The notes below the pieces were generated by a model. The model was given only the letters and a program-made list of their open reading frames with translations. It was not told the origin of the DNA and made no database searches. From JAGNKE01 sp964583335 (lineage in GTDB: Bacteria > Pseudomonadota > Alphaproteobacteria > Micavibrionales > Micavibrionaceae): a stretch of DNA of 64,000 bases. Within the stretch, counting starts at the first letter, position 1; each line of letters starts with the position of its first letter. Made by a program: the position numbers and the translations under genes. The stretch is taken from the NCBI GenBank assembly GCA_964583335.1, contig CAZOVG010000001.1:434001-498000 (forward strand), read 5' to 3'. This document shows, piece by piece, positions 9,030 through 20,282 of the stretch.

Positions 9030-9233
9030 ATGGTCTATCTTGTCGGAATTTTCGGCTTTATCGGCGGGTTTGCGCTGGGGCAGATGGTGCTTTATTTCTT
9101 ATTGCGGGACGTTCCCGCCGATAAACTTCTCAACGATCCCTACATCAAGTGGAAGTACGGGCTTTTGAACTGGGCCATTGCGATATTCGGGGCTTATTGT
9201 ATCGTGGTTACGTACCAAGAATATTTTCCCTAG
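9030..9233 (+). CDS. Small membrane protein of unknown function
   Basis: I do not recognise this 67-residue protein. It has a hydrophobic segment at about residues 2-27 (VGIFGFIGGFALGQMVLYFL) and a second at about 46-62 (NWAIAIFGAYCIVV), separated by a short polar loop, so two transmembrane helices are likely. The ATG at 9030 was preferred to the in-frame start at 8997 because AGGA at 9016-9019 is well spaced from it. It stands alone between divergent uppP and the downstream YceI gene. Confidence 0.6.
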   Translation: MVYLVGIFGFIGGFALGQMVLYFLLRDVPADKLLNDPYIKWKYGLLNWAIAIFGAYCIVVTYQEYFP

Positions 9234-9305
9234 AGTCGTTGCACAGCGCGGGTTTTTCCGTTCTAATCACTTTTGTTTTGCCATTGTCTTAAAGGAATCA
9301 TAATC

Positions 9306-9920
9306 ATGAAAAATATCCTGCGCACTGCGCTGTTTACCAGCTGCTTGTTCGCCGTTCAACCGGCCCATGCCGAAGTCGAGAAGTACACGTTCGACAAGGC
9401 GCATACCCAGATCATCTTCTTCGTCAACCATCTCGGGTTCTCGAATTCGGAGGGCGAATTCCTGGATTTCGACGGACATTATCTTTTTGACCGCGCCGAT
9501 CCTTCGAAGTCGAGCGTGGAGGTGACGATCAACACCGCCGGTATCGACATGGACGACCAAGCTTGGGACGATCACATGAAGAACGAGGATTTCTTCAATG
9601 TCGAGAAATTCCCGGCCATGACGTTCAAGAGCACGGCGATCGAGGTCACAGGCGAGAATACCGCGAATATTACCGGCGATCTCACGATTCTGGGCGTGAC
9701 CAAGCCTGTTACGCTTGCAACGACCCATAACAAATCCGGCAAACATCCGTTCGGCGACAAGTATGTCAGCGGTTTTTCGGCCACGGCCAAGATCAAGCGC
9801 TCGGAATTCGGCATGAATTACGGTCTGCCGATGATCGCCGATGACGTCGATATCCGGATTGAGGTCGAGGGCGTCCGCGAGGAACCTACGGCTTCCGATC
9901 CTGCTACGCCCGGTAAGTAA
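9306..9920 (+). CDS. YceI-family periplasmic protein
   Basis: A 204-residue exported lipocalin-like protein. Residues 1-22 are a signal peptide ending in AHA. The mature part follows the YceI pattern: YTFDKAHTQIIFFVNHLGFS, then DDHMKNEDFFNVEKFPAMTF and GDLTILGVTKPVTL. YceI proteins bind isoprenoid-type lipids; the ligand here is unknown. The start at 9306 has an AAAGGA Shine-Dalgarno and a canonical signal peptide, so the frame upstream to 9273 is not used. The next gene ends in a second YceI domain, so the two probably work in the same membrane or periplasmic process. Confidence 0.9.
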   Translation: MKNILRTALFTSCLFAVQPAHAEVEKYTFDKAHTQIIFFVNHLGFSNSEGEFLDFDGHYLFDRADPSKSSVEVTINTAGIDMDDQAWDDHMKNEDFFNVEKFPAMTFKSTAIEVTGENTANITGDLTILGVTKPVTLATTHNKSGKHPFGDKYVSGFSATAKIKRSEFGMNYGLPMIADDVDIRIEVEGVREEPTASDPATPGK

Positions 9921-9947
9921 TTTCAGGGGCCGGAAGCAGAGGCTTTG

Positions 9948-11162
9948 ATGGGACGCGAAACAGACCATTATCCGTTTGTTCTCAAGTTCATACACTGGAC
10001 GACAGCCCTGTTGATTCTAGGGCTGTTGTTCGTTGGTTTTACAATGACGGCTATGCCGTTCAGCGATGATAAGCTGAAGCTTTACATGTTGCATAAATCG
10101 TTCGGGCTTCTGGTTCTGGCGCTGGTTTTCGTGCGCGTCGTGGCCAAGCTTCTGACGCGCAAGGTCAAGGCGCTGGACACCCACAAGCCTTGGGAGAAGT
10201 TTCTCGCCAAGGTCACGCATGTTTTTCTGTATTTCGCTCTGTTCGCTCTACCGATCTCGGGTTTGATCATGTCGTGGGCGGGGGAGTTTCCGGTTTCGTT
10301 CTTCGGGCTTCCCGTTCCCTCCCTGATGCCCAAGAATCACGATATCTTTGAGCGCAGCCAAGATTTTCACGAGTTTCTGGCTCTGGCCGTGCTTGTGCTG
10401 GTTTTCTTCCATATGGCCGGGGCGGCCAAGCATCACGTCATCGACCGCGATCTGACGATGATGCGGATGATGAACCCGAAGAATTACAATTTCCTTGGCG
10501 GTTTGGCTGTGATTCTTTTGCTGGGGTCCGTCTGGCTGGCGTCTGCGGCTCTGGTGGCGCTTGATTTGGGCGACGATAAGGGGGGCTATGAGCAGGCGGA
10601 ACGCGCCGAACATAAAGCCGATGATGCTCAGGACGCGCGCAATCTGGATAGCGATGAATGGGCGATCGTCGCCGAGCAGAGCAGCCTGGCGTTCGAGGCC
10701 ACGCAATACGGCCAGCCCTTCAAGGGCGGCTTTGCGTTCGACGGGCGCATCGTGTTCGATCCCGATCATCTGGAGCGCTGCCTTGCCGATATTTCCATCG
10801 ACATCGCCAGCATCAAGACGGGCAGCGATGACCGCGATAAGCAGGCCGTTTCGGCGGAGTGGTTCGACGTCCAAGATTTCCCCAAAGCGCGTTTTGTCAC
10901 GCAAAAATTCGAAAGCACGGGCGCGAATCAGTTCACCGCGCACGGGGAGCTGACGATTCGCGACGTGACATTGCCGGTTTCCTTTCCGTTTACGCTCACA
11001 ATCGAAAAGGCGCACGGCGAACGCACGGCGCGCATGAGCGCCGAGTTAACGCTGAATCGGCTTGATTTCGGTGTGGGCAGCGGCCAGTGGAAAAGCACGG
11101 AAGCCATAGGCGACGCCGTGAAAATCTCGATCGCGGTTCATGCCGTGCGCGCGAAAGACTGA
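9948..11162 (+). CDS. Cytochrome b561 - YceI domain fusion protein
   Basis: A 404-residue fusion. Residues 1-190 form a four-helix cytochrome b561/CybB-type domain with candidate haem histidines in VLKFIHWTTALL, MLHKSFGLLV, and FHEFLAL/VFFHMAG. After a further hydrophobic segment (VILLLGSVWLASAALVAL) and a charged linker, residues 235-404 form a YceI domain (SSLAFEATQYGQPFKGGFAF, EWFDVQDFPKARFVT, GELTIRDVTLPVSF). Membrane b561 proteins pass electrons to or from quinones. Fusing a lipid-binding YceI domain suggests quinone-type ligand handling at the periplasmic face, which is inference. The ATG at 9948 lies 27 bp after the standalone yceI gene, so they are probably co-transcribed. Confidence 0.88.
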   Translation: MGRETDHYPFVLKFIHWTTALLILGLLFVGFTMTAMPFSDDKLKLYMLHKSFGLLVLALVFVRVVAKLLTRKVKALDTHKPWEKFLAKVTHVFLYFALFALPISGLIMSWAGEFPVSFFGLPVPSLMPKNHDIFERSQDFHEFLALAVLVLVFFHMAGAAKHHVIDRDLTMMRMMNPKNYNFLGGLAVILLLGSVWLASAALVALDLGDDKGGYEQAERAEHKADDAQDARNLDSDEWAIVAEQSSLAFEATQYGQPFKGGFAFDGRIVFDPDHLERCLADISIDIASIKTGSDDRDKQAVSAEWFDVQDFPKARFVTQKFESTGANQFTAHGELTIRDVTLPVSFPFTLTIEKAHGERTARMSAELTLNRLDFGVGSGQWKSTEAIGDAVKISIAVHAVRAKD

Positions 11163-11250
11163 CGCGTTTTTTCTTCGCGTTTTCTTGCGGGCTCCGCGCG
11201 TTCTCTTTTTCTCCATTGAATATTTCCGGCTCTGCTTTAGAGTAATTTTC

Positions 11251-11919
11251 ATGAGGATTCTTTTTCATTTCTGGCTTCATCCGTTTTCCCGCAAGGTCAG
11301 GATCGCTCTGGCCGAAAAAAATCTTGATTTTGAGTTGAAGGTCGAAAAAATCTGGGAGCGCCGAACAGAGTTTCTGGCGATGAACCCGGCGGGCGACGTT
11401 CCGGTGATGATCGAGCCGGACGGTACGATTCTCTCGAATTCCCAAGTCATCTGTGAATATCTCGACGAGGTTTATCCGGAATACAATCTCATGGGCCGTG
11501 ATCCGGTAGAGCGAGCGGAAACGCGCCGCCTTGTGAACTGGTTCGACCGGAAATTCAACAAGGAAGTCACCGACAATCTATTCGGGGAGCGGCTGATGAA
11601 GACGTTCCTCAAGCTCGGGGAGCCGCACGGCCCCTCTATCCGCGCGGGGCGTGCCAATATCTATTACCACCTCGATTATATCGGGTTCCTGACCGAGCGG
11701 CGGCAGTGGCTGGCGGGCGATTTCTTCTCGCTGGCGGATATTTCTGCGGCGGCGCATCTCTCGTCCATCGACTATATCGGAGACGTGCCGTGGGAGCAGC
11801 ATCCTGCGGCGTACAAGTGGTATAGCGCGATTAAGTCACGGCCCAGTTTCCAACCTCTTCTGGAGGAACGTATCCCGGGCTTCGAGCCTGTGGCCGAGTA
11901 CGCCCGGACCGGAACCTGA
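11251..11919 (+). CDS. Glutathione S-transferase family protein
   Basis: A 222-residue cytoplasmic protein with an N-terminal thioredoxin-fold GST domain (HPFSRKVRIALAEKNLDFEL, the cis-Pro region GDVPVMIEP, and NSQVICEYLDEVYPE) and a helical C-terminal domain (WLAGDFFSLADISAAAHLSS). It should bind glutathione; the second substrate is unknown. The ATG at 11251 was chosen because the fold starts there; the longer frame from 11140 overlaps the previous gene. The epimerase-like gene follows after 18 bp. Confidence 0.88.
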   Translation: MRILFHFWLHPFSRKVRIALAEKNLDFELKVEKIWERRTEFLAMNPAGDVPVMIEPDGTILSNSQVICEYLDEVYPEYNLMGRDPVERAETRRLVNWFDRKFNKEVTDNLFGERLMKTFLKLGEPHGPSIRAGRANIYYHLDYIGFLTERRQWLAGDFFSLADISAAAHLSSIDYIGDVPWEQHPAAYKWYSAIKSRPSFQPLLEERIPGFEPVAEYARTGT

Positions 11920-11937
11920 GGTAAACGTGGGGCTTCA

Positions 11938-12876
11938 ATGACGGTGGATAAGCAACAGGCGGTCGAAAAGCATCTTTTTTGTTTCGGGCACGGTTATTGC
12001 TGCGATTACCTCGGTCGGGCCTTGATGCCTTCGGGGGCGTGGCGTGTTTCCGGTACAACGCGTGATACCGATAAGAAGGAACTCCTGCGTGCGCGCGGCG
12101 TGCGGCCCTTTACATTCAGCGAGACCCATCCTCTGGCCGATCCGCTTTATATTCTTCGTGATGTCACGCATATTCTTATTTCCACGCCACCTATGGAAGA
12201 GGGTGATCCGACCTTCCTCATGCATGCGCAGGATATTTGTGCGCTTAAGAATTTGGAATGGGTTGGTTATCTCTCCACGACCGGCGCGTACGGTGACCGG
12301 GCCGGCGGATGGGTTGATGAAACCTCGGAAGTCCGGCCCTCGACCATTCGCGGCACACGGAGGGCTAGGGCCGAGGAACAGTGGCTTTCACTTTATAAAT
12401 CAAATCAGCTTCCCGTTCATGTATTTCGTCTTGCAGGCATATACGGGCCGGGGCGCAGTGCGCTTGATTCCGTACGTGCGGGTGTTGCGCGGCGGATCGA
12501 CAAGCCGGGCCACGCGTTCAGCCGTATTCATGTCGATGATATCGTTCAGGTTTTGCAAGCCTCTATCGCCCAGCCTGCGCCGGGGCAGATCTATAATCTG
12601 TGCGACGACGAGCCGGTGCCCAGCCATGTCGTCATCGATTATGCCTGCCAGCTTCTGGGGATTCCGTCCCCGCCGCTTATTCCATACGAGAAAGCCGATC
12701 TGGCGCCGATTACGCGCAGTTTTTATGATGATAACAAGCGGGTGAGTAACCAGAAGATCAAGACGGCTTTGGGCGTACAGCTTAAATATCCGAGTTATAG
12801 AGAGGGCCTTCAGGCCTGTCTTGCCGAAGAAAAGGGCGCGATCGGCCCCCTGCGCGACTACACCCAGCCGATATAA
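11938..12876 (+). CDS. NAD(P)-dependent epimerase/dehydratase-like protein (YeeZ type)
   Basis: A 312-residue extended-SDR relative. The dinucleotide site is atypical, CFGHGYCCDYLGRALMPSG, as in YeeZ-like proteins. It keeps the catalytic-site region YLSTTGAYGDRAGGWVDETS, and VFRLAGIYGPGRSALD and HVDDIVQVLQASI further on. I cannot name the substrate. The gene follows the GST gene by 18 bp and faces the histidine kinase gene, with 27 bp between the ends. Confidence 0.8.
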   Translation: MTVDKQQAVEKHLFCFGHGYCCDYLGRALMPSGAWRVSGTTRDTDKKELLRARGVRPFTFSETHPLADPLYILRDVTHILISTPPMEEGDPTFLMHAQDICALKNLEWVGYLSTTGAYGDRAGGWVDETSEVRPSTIRGTRRARAEEQWLSLYKSNQLPVHVFRLAGIYGPGRSALDSVRAGVARRIDKPGHAFSRIHVDDIVQVLQASIAQPAPGQIYNLCDDEPVPSHVVIDYACQLLGIPSPPLIPYEKADLAPITRSFYDDNKRVSNQKIKTALGVQLKYPSYREGLQACLAEEKGAIGPLRDYTQPI

Positions 12877-12903
12877 GGCTATGCCTGCGGGTCTATTCCT
12901 TGG

Positions 12904-14895
12904 TCAGAGAGAGGTCTCTTGGCGGGCTGTCTGGCGTGTTCCGGACAGCTTGCTGGCATCGTAGGGCAGGCGTACGGTTACGGCTGTTCCGATTCCCACG
13001 GTAGAATCGATATGTATGCTGCCACCGTGGAGTTCAACAAGCTCCTTGGTGATGGAAAGGCCGAGGCCGGTGCCCTCGTAATCTTTGGTGTAGTGTGAAG
13101 AGACCTGTTCAAAAGGGCGAAGCACAGAGGCGAGCTTGTTGGCCGGGATGCCAATTCCGGTGTCGCATATTTTGACGACAAGATGCTCTTCACGGGGCGT
13201 ACACTCCATCCAGACGGAGCCGCCTTCCTTTGTGAATTTCACAGCGTTGGTCAGCAGATTCAGGATAATCTGTTTCACTGCGCGCGCATCGGCGACGAGC
13301 GTGATGTCCTGCGCGAGATTCTCGGAAATTTCGAGATTGATTCGTCCTTCCACGGCGCGGCCGTGAACCATTTTGACGGCGGCCTTGATGATTTCACTCA
13401 TTTTGACGGTTGAGAGGTCCAGCGCGTATTTCCCTGCCTCAATCTTAGACATGTCCAGAATATCGCTGATGAGGTCGAGAAGATGTTCGCCGCTCTCACG
13501 GATTCCGGTTGCGTACTCTGCGTACTTCTTGTTTTGAATCGGGCCGAGAAGCTGATGCTCGATCATTTCCGAGAAGCCGATGATCGCGTTGAGCGGGGTA
13601 CGCAATTCGTGGCTCATATTCGCAAGGAAGCGGGTTTTTGCCGCGTACGCTTGTTCGGAGGCGTCCTTGGCCGCGCGCAGTTCGCGTTCGTAGAGGATGC
13701 GCTCGGTCATGTCCTGCAGAATACCATACAGGGCGACGACTTCGCCTTCGGCATCCTTTTCGCAGCGCCCTTCACAGAAAATATAGCGGATTTCGCCAGT
13801 CGGGCGTGTGACGCGGAACTCCATACCATAATCTTTTTTCTCGATTATAGCACGCTGGAAGCCCTGAATCATGCGGGCGATGTCGTGGCGGTGAACCATC
13901 TCGTTCACACGGCGCAGAGTCGGCCGGAAATGGTTAGGGTCTACCCCGAAGATTCGGAATATTTCCTGTGACCAGGTAATATCGTCACCGTTAACGCTCC
14001 AGCGCCAGTGGCCCATACGGCCGATCGCCTCGGCTTCCGAGAGCTGTTTTTCACGCTTCTGCAGGTCGTTCTGCCGATCCTTGATATTCGTGATGTCGCG
14101 TCCGGTGACGTAGATGTTGTTGCGGAAGCTGCGGGCTGTCCATTCGCACCAGATGGCCTGTCCGTCGCGGGCGACGATCCGGGCCTCGAATTCCGTCGTT
14201 TCGGTGGCGTTGCGCTCCATCGCGCGTTTGAGGCGTACGAGGTGGGTGCGCAGATTCTGGCGGTCGTCGGGGGGGACCATATCCATGAAGTTCAGACCGC
14301 CGATTTCCTGCGCCCTGTATCCGATCCGGTCGAAAAAGATATTGTTCGTGCGGACAACGTTGGCGCTGCGGTCGAGCACCAGCATGATGTCTTGCGACAT
14401 GCTCAGGAGCAGGAGTAATTCGCTCTGCTGGCGGATGAGGCCTGCGGATTCTTCCCGAGTTTCGGGTTCGCGGGCGATTTGCTTGTTGATTCGGCTGAGG
14501 AGTACGCCTGCATCTTCATCCGAGATTTTACGGCGCGTTTTATCCATTTGGGAGGCGATCAGGAAGCGCTGGCGGTCCGGGGTTTCCAGCCAGTCGAGCT
14601 GGAAGCGTACGATGGAGCGGTCGGCGCGGATTCTCAGGGCCTGTTCGCCCATCTCGAGGGTTTTGAGATCAGGATAGGTTTCGCCCTTATCGTTTTCGAA
14701 CATAAAGATGTCGTATATCGTTGTGGCCAGCGTGCTCTGTTGTCCTGCGGGGTGTACGCCGACAAGGTCATAGAACGCCTCGCTGGCGAAGAGCAGGTCG
14801 CCGCTTTCCGAAAAGGCGCAGCGGGCCGCTTCCGTTTCCGCACTGCGGAGGGTTAGGCCCTGAGGCTTGTCGTTCGTGTGTGTGCTGGCGGCCAT
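12904..14895 (-). CDS. PAS-domain sensor histidine kinase
   Basis: A 663-residue hybrid-free histidine kinase without evident transmembrane segments, so probably cytosolic. An N-terminal PAS-like region (about 25-125) is followed by two PAS/PAC units (about 165-275 and 290-405), the second ending GILQDMTERILYEREL. The H-box FLANMSHELRTPLNAIIGFS holds the phosphorylatable His429. The ATPase domain has the N-box ILNLLTNAVKF, G1 CDTGIGIP and G2 YEGTGLGLSITKELV. The H-box resembles PleC/DivJ-type kinases of alphaproteobacteria. No response regulator is adjacent, so the partner is unknown. AGGAGG lies upstream of the start. Confidence 0.93.
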   Translation of the reverse strand: MAASTHTNDKPQGLTLRSAETEAARCAFSESGDLLFASEAFYDLVGVHPAGQQSTLATTIYDIFMFENDKGETYPDLKTLEMGEQALRIRADRSIVRFQLDWLETPDRQRFLIASQMDKTRRKISDEDAGVLLSRINKQIAREPETREESAGLIRQQSELLLLLSMSQDIMLVLDRSANVVRTNNIFFDRIGYRAQEIGGLNFMDMVPPDDRQNLRTHLVRLKRAMERNATETTEFEARIVARDGQAIWCEWTARSFRNNIYVTGRDITNIKDRQNDLQKREKQLSEAEAIGRMGHWRWSVNGDDITWSQEIFRIFGVDPNHFRPTLRRVNEMVHRHDIARMIQGFQRAIIEKKDYGMEFRVTRPTGEIRYIFCEGRCEKDAEGEVVALYGILQDMTERILYERELRAAKDASEQAYAAKTRFLANMSHELRTPLNAIIGFSEMIEHQLLGPIQNKKYAEYATGIRESGEHLLDLISDILDMSKIEAGKYALDLSTVKMSEIIKAAVKMVHGRAVEGRINLEISENLAQDITLVADARAVKQIILNLLTNAVKFTKEGGSVWMECTPREEHLVVKICDTGIGIPANKLASVLRPFEQVSSHYTKDYEGTGLGLSITKELVELHGGSIHIDSTVGIGTAVTVRLPYDASKLSGTRQTARQETSL

Positions 14896-15047
14896 AGGCT
14901 TTAGGAGGTTTTAAGCAGTCAGAGAAATGGGAATGACAGGAGCGGTTCGAGAATCAAACTACAAGACCCTATGACTCTAATGTATAAGCGGCAAGTCTGG
15001 CAAGAGTCCTATGTAAATTGCCTGTGGGTATTCCTCATCATTCGCAC
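14896..15047. other. Intergenic region upstream of the histidine kinase gene
   Basis: This stretch lies between the kinase start and the redoxin terminator. It contains the kinase Shine-Dalgarno and no ORF with coding character. I could not pick a convincing promoter. Confidence 0.5.
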
Positions 15048-15084
15048 AGAAAAAACCGGCGCGGTCGTGGCAACCGGCGCCGGT
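15048..15084 (-). terminator. Rho-independent terminator of the dsbD-redoxin unit
   Basis: On the minus strand an eight-base stem ACCGGCGC / GCGCCGGT closes a 14-base loop and runs into TTTTTTCT. It lies 27 bp past the redoxin stop codon. Confidence 0.8.
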
Positions 15085-15110
15085 TCTCTCTCAGGGAGGC
15101 TCAAGTAAAC

Positions 15111-15743
15111 TTAGTTGGACGCCTTGTATTTCACGCCGCAGCCGTAAGGCGTCGTGGAGGCGGTCGTCACCGGCTTGCCGGCGTTGATCTCGTCCAGAGC
15201 GGCCAGAACGTAGTTCGTGGCGCCTTCGATGCTTTCGGCCTTGGTGTCCGGCACGCTGTCGATCGCGCCCGCGTAGGCGACGTTGCCTTCCGCGTTAATC
15301 ACGAACATGTGCGGGGTGGTTTTCGCGCCGTAAAGCTGGCCGATCTCGCCGCTTTCATCGAGAACGCGGTGGGTCGAGGCGACGCCTGCGTCCGCTTCGA
15401 TCTTGGCGGCTTGCTCAGGGGTGGTGTTGCCCTGCATGCCCGGGGCGGAGGAGTTGATGGCAATCCAGACCGCGCCGCCTTCGGTGGCTTTCTTCTGGGC
15501 GGCCTGCATGTTGCCGGATTCGTAATGTTTTACCACAAACGGGCACTCGTGGTTCGTCCATTCGAGGACGACGTTCTTGCCCTTCAGGTCGCTGAGCTTA
15601 ACCGCGTTGCCCTTGATGTCGGTGGCGGTGAAGTCCGGGGCGGGTTTGCCGACTTCGGCGGCGGCGAAGGCCGGGGTTACGCCGAACGCCAGCGGAACGA
15701 AGGCGAGCGCCATGATGAATTTTCTGGGGCATTTGAACAGCAT
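15111..15743 (-). CDS. Exported redoxin/thioredoxin-like protein with a single active-site Cys
   Basis: A 210-residue protein of the AhpC/TSA-redoxin group. Residues 1-27 are a signal peptide ending in AFA. The thioredoxin fold begins at GKPAPDFTATDIKGNAVKLS; the active-site region is WTNHECPFVVKHY with one Cys rather than CxxC, and KTTPHMFVIN holds the cis-Pro. Such exported single-Cys relatives are usually partners of a DsbD/ScsB-type reductase. The dsbD-like gene lies 79 bp upstream on the same strand, which fits. The start has a GAGGAG Shine-Dalgarno. A further Cys near the end (YGCGVKY) might act as the resolving Cys, which is inference. Confidence 0.85.
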   Translation of the reverse strand: MLFKCPRKFIMALAFVPLAFGVTPAFAAAEVGKPAPDFTATDIKGNAVKLSDLKGKNVVLEWTNHECPFVVKHYESGNMQAAQKKATEGGAVWIAINSSAPGMQGNTTPEQAAKIEADAGVASTHRVLDESGEIGQLYGAKTTPHMFVINAEGNVAYAGAIDSVPDTKAESIEGATNYVLAALDEINAGKPVTTASTTPYGCGVKYKASN

Positions 15744-15822
15744 TAGTGTTTCTCCTCAAGAGATTTGAGTTGGGTTTTCTGCTGATCTTTCGGAGGCAGG
15801 CGGGGAAAGTTACAAAAAAAGT

Positions 15823-18066
15823 TTATTGCTCGTGAATCGACATCATTTCTCGGGTGGGCCCGTCAGTCAAAATTGCTTTTTCTCTTTGTTTCATGACCGT
15901 CTCATGCATGATGCCGGGGGTCAGGATCTGCGGGAGCAGAACAGGGTCCGGGCGTTTTCCGGTCGTTTGATCGGGGGCGCCGTAGAAGACATAGACGGGC
16001 ACGCCGTTGCGGCCGAATTGTTCGAGGTAGGCGGTGATGTTTTTGTCATAATTCGTCCAGTCGCCGATGAGGTACTGGACGTTGGCGTCCTTGAACGCCT
16101 TGCGGGTGGAGTCGATGTCGATGGCCAGCCTGTGGTTGACTTTGCAGGTAATACACCACGCGGCGGTCATCTCCACGAAGACGGGGTCCTTGCCCTCCAG
16201 CAGGGAAGAGAGTTTTTCGGGGCTGAATGTCTCGCCGAACGCGCCTTGCGCGGTCTGCACGGCGTTTGCCGTGGGGATATGCGCAATGGCGTACAGGGAG
16301 AGCAGCGATAAGAACAGGCAGATCAGGAGCGGCGTACGCGCCATGATGCCGCAGGAGCAGAGCTTTTTGAAATGGCTGAGCCAGACGGCCATCGCGAGGA
16401 ACATCATGCCGAGCAGAACCATGAACACGCCCTCGGGGCCCGCTTGCTGGGCGAGGATGCTGACCAGCCAGATCGAGAAGGCGAACATCGGGAAGGCGAG
16501 AAATTGTTTGAAGGTGTTCATCCACGCGCCGGGCTTGGGCAGGAATTTGCGCGCGGCGGGGACGTAGCACAAGAACAGGTACGGGAAGGCCAGACCGAAA
16601 CCCAGCGCGATGAAAATGCTCAGGGCGACTGCGGCGCTTTGCACGAGCGCGTAGCCCAGCGCGGCGGCCATGAAGGGGGCCATGCAGGGCGTGGCGACGA
16701 TTGTGGCCAGCGTCCCGGTGAAGAAGGACCCGGCAAGGGAGTGTTTGTTCGTCAGTTTGCTGCCGATATTTCCGAGGCCGCTGCCGATCTCAAAAAAGCC
16801 CATCAGGTTCAAGCCGACGAGGAACAACACGTACGCGAGGGCGCCGACGACCACGGGGCTTTGCAGTTGGAACCCCCAGCCGATGGCGGAGCCCGCGCTT
16901 TTGAGGAAGACCAGCATCATGCCGATGATCATGAAGCTCAGGATCACTCCGGCGGTGTAGGACAGGCCGTGCGCGCGGGCCTCTTTTTTCTCCTTGCCGG
17001 AGAGCTTGGCGAGGCTGAGCGCCTTCATGGAAATGACCGGGAAGACGCAGGGCATCAGGTTGAGGATCAGGCCGCCCAGAAAGGCAAAGAACAGGGCCGC
17101 CGCGTAGGTGTTCAGTTCGGGTTTGACCGGAGCTTGGGGAGCCTGATCGGCGGATTTTTCTGCTTGTACGTTTGTTTGCGATTGCGCGGGGGCTATGCCG
17201 ACCGGCGCGGCTTCGACGGCGTATCCCGTGTATGTTCCTTGCGCGTCCTTCCATGTCAGCACGCCCGTCAGAAGCTTGAGGGTCTCCAGCTTGGTGTCGG
17301 AGCGCTCCTGTTTGATTGTCAGGACGCCTTCGGGTGTCAGCGCATTTTCCGGGCCCGGGAAGTGGTTGATCACGCCCCATTCGGCGGGGAAAAATTCGGC
17401 GGTCTCAAGCCGTATGTCTTTAAGGAGATCGGCGTTCTCAGGTTTAAAGGTCGTGACCAGCTTGCCGTCTTCCTGCGTGAAGGTGTGGGTCCCCGGCAGA
17501 AGGGCGGGCATGAGCGCCTTTGCGGCGTCGATCACGGCGCGGTTGTCCGAGGGTTCCGCTTCGCCGCCGTTGAGGGTGGTTTGTACGTTCGCGGTTTCGG
17601 GGATGCAGACATCGTTGCAGACCAGCATGTCGACTTTTGCGCTCAAGGTCAGGGGGCCTGCGGGCAGCGTTTCGGGAAGCTTCAGGGTCTGGAGCAGCGT
17701 GACCTTATCTTTATATCCGTAATTGGCCAGAGGCTCGACGAGGATTTTCTCGGGCAGGGGCCATTGGATGTCCGCGATTTCGGCGCCTTCGGGCAGGGTC
17801 CATGTATTTTTGATCGGGATTCCGGAATCGCCGGGGTTCTTCCAGTAAAGATGCCAGTGCGGATAGATGACATATTCAATCGCCAGGTCGATCGTCTCGC
17901 CCGGCTTGACCGTATCGGTTTGCGGAATGATGCGTACATCGACGTAATGGTCGGGTTCGGCGTCCTGCGCCCGGGCGTGCGGCGCGATCAACGCCAAGCT
18001 TAGGACGGCGGCAAGGAGCGTCCGTTTCACAAGGGCGGCGTAGGATTTAGCTGTATGTATTTTCAT
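15823..18066 (-). CDS. DsbD/ScsB-like thiol:disulfide interchange protein
   Basis: A 747-residue inner-membrane protein that carries electrons from cytoplasmic thioredoxin to periplasmic thiol partners. After a signal peptide (ending ARA-Q) comes a periplasmic DsbD-alpha-like region with the Cys pair MLVCNDVCIPE. Eight or so membrane helices follow, with the conserved LNLMPCVFPVISMKALSLAK and ATPCMAPFMAAALG Cys. The C-terminal thioredoxin domain has AAWCITCKVN (CxxC). The larger N-terminal region resembles ScsB more than E. coli DsbD. The ATG at 18066 is preferred because the signal peptide follows it directly; an in-frame start at 18159 would add 31 polar residues. It probably heads an operon with the redoxin gene. 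Confidence 0.9.
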   Translation of the reverse strand: MKIHTAKSYAALVKRTLLAAVLSLALIAPHARAQDAEPDHYVDVRIIPQTDTVKPGETIDLAIEYVIYPHWHLYWKNPGDSGIPIKNTWTLPEGAEIADIQWPLPEKILVEPLANYGYKDKVTLLQTLKLPETLPAGPLTLSAKVDMLVCNDVCIPETANVQTTLNGGEAEPSDNRAVIDAAKALMPALLPGTHTFTQEDGKLVTTFKPENADLLKDIRLETAEFFPAEWGVINHFPGPENALTPEGVLTIKQERSDTKLETLKLLTGVLTWKDAQGTYTGYAVEAAPVGIAPAQSQTNVQAEKSADQAPQAPVKPELNTYAAALFFAFLGGLILNLMPCVFPVISMKALSLAKLSGKEKKEARAHGLSYTAGVILSFMIIGMMLVFLKSAGSAIGWGFQLQSPVVVGALAYVLFLVGLNLMGFFEIGSGLGNIGSKLTNKHSLAGSFFTGTLATIVATPCMAPFMAAALGYALVQSAAVALSIFIALGFGLAFPYLFLCYVPAARKFLPKPGAWMNTFKQFLAFPMFAFSIWLVSILAQQAGPEGVFMVLLGMMFLAMAVWLSHFKKLCSCGIMARTPLLICLFLSLLSLYAIAHIPTANAVQTAQGAFGETFSPEKLSSLLEGKDPVFVEMTAAWCITCKVNHRLAIDIDSTRKAFKDANVQYLIGDWTNYDKNITAYLEQFGRNGVPVYVFYGAPDQTTGKRPDPVLLPQILTPGIMHETVMKQREKAILTDGPTREMMSIHEQ

Positions 18067-18247
18067 AATTCTATCTTTGTCTTGATTCTCGCCGTGGATG
18101 TGGGCATGGCGATGCCATACCCTTGTTTTACAGCAGTTTATTCGCCAAGTCTTGACCAAGTGTTACCGGGTGTATGAAAATCCCCCTGCGAACTTTTTTT
18201 TAATGTTTATTGCCTAGACTGCCCTTTAATATTCTTCAGGATTTTTC

Positions 18248-20233
<1,986 letters not shown>

Positions 20234-20253
20234 GCCAAAAAAGCTCTTGCGCC

Positions 20254-20270
20254 GCATGGCTTAACCATGC
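20254..20270 (+). other. Hairpin downstream of aacS
   Basis: GCATGG / CCATGC form a six-base stem with a CTTAA loop 20 bp past the aacS stop. It is followed only by TTCTCTC, so it is at best a weak terminator. Confidence 0.35.
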
Positions 20271-20282
20271 TTCTCTCATATT

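Noticed and set aside
16372..18003. Plus-strand ORF of 543 codons opposite the dsbD-like gene
   Set aside because: Its product is a Gly/Asp/Arg-rich shadow with no signal peptide or domain, while the opposite strand encodes an evident DsbD/ScsB protein.
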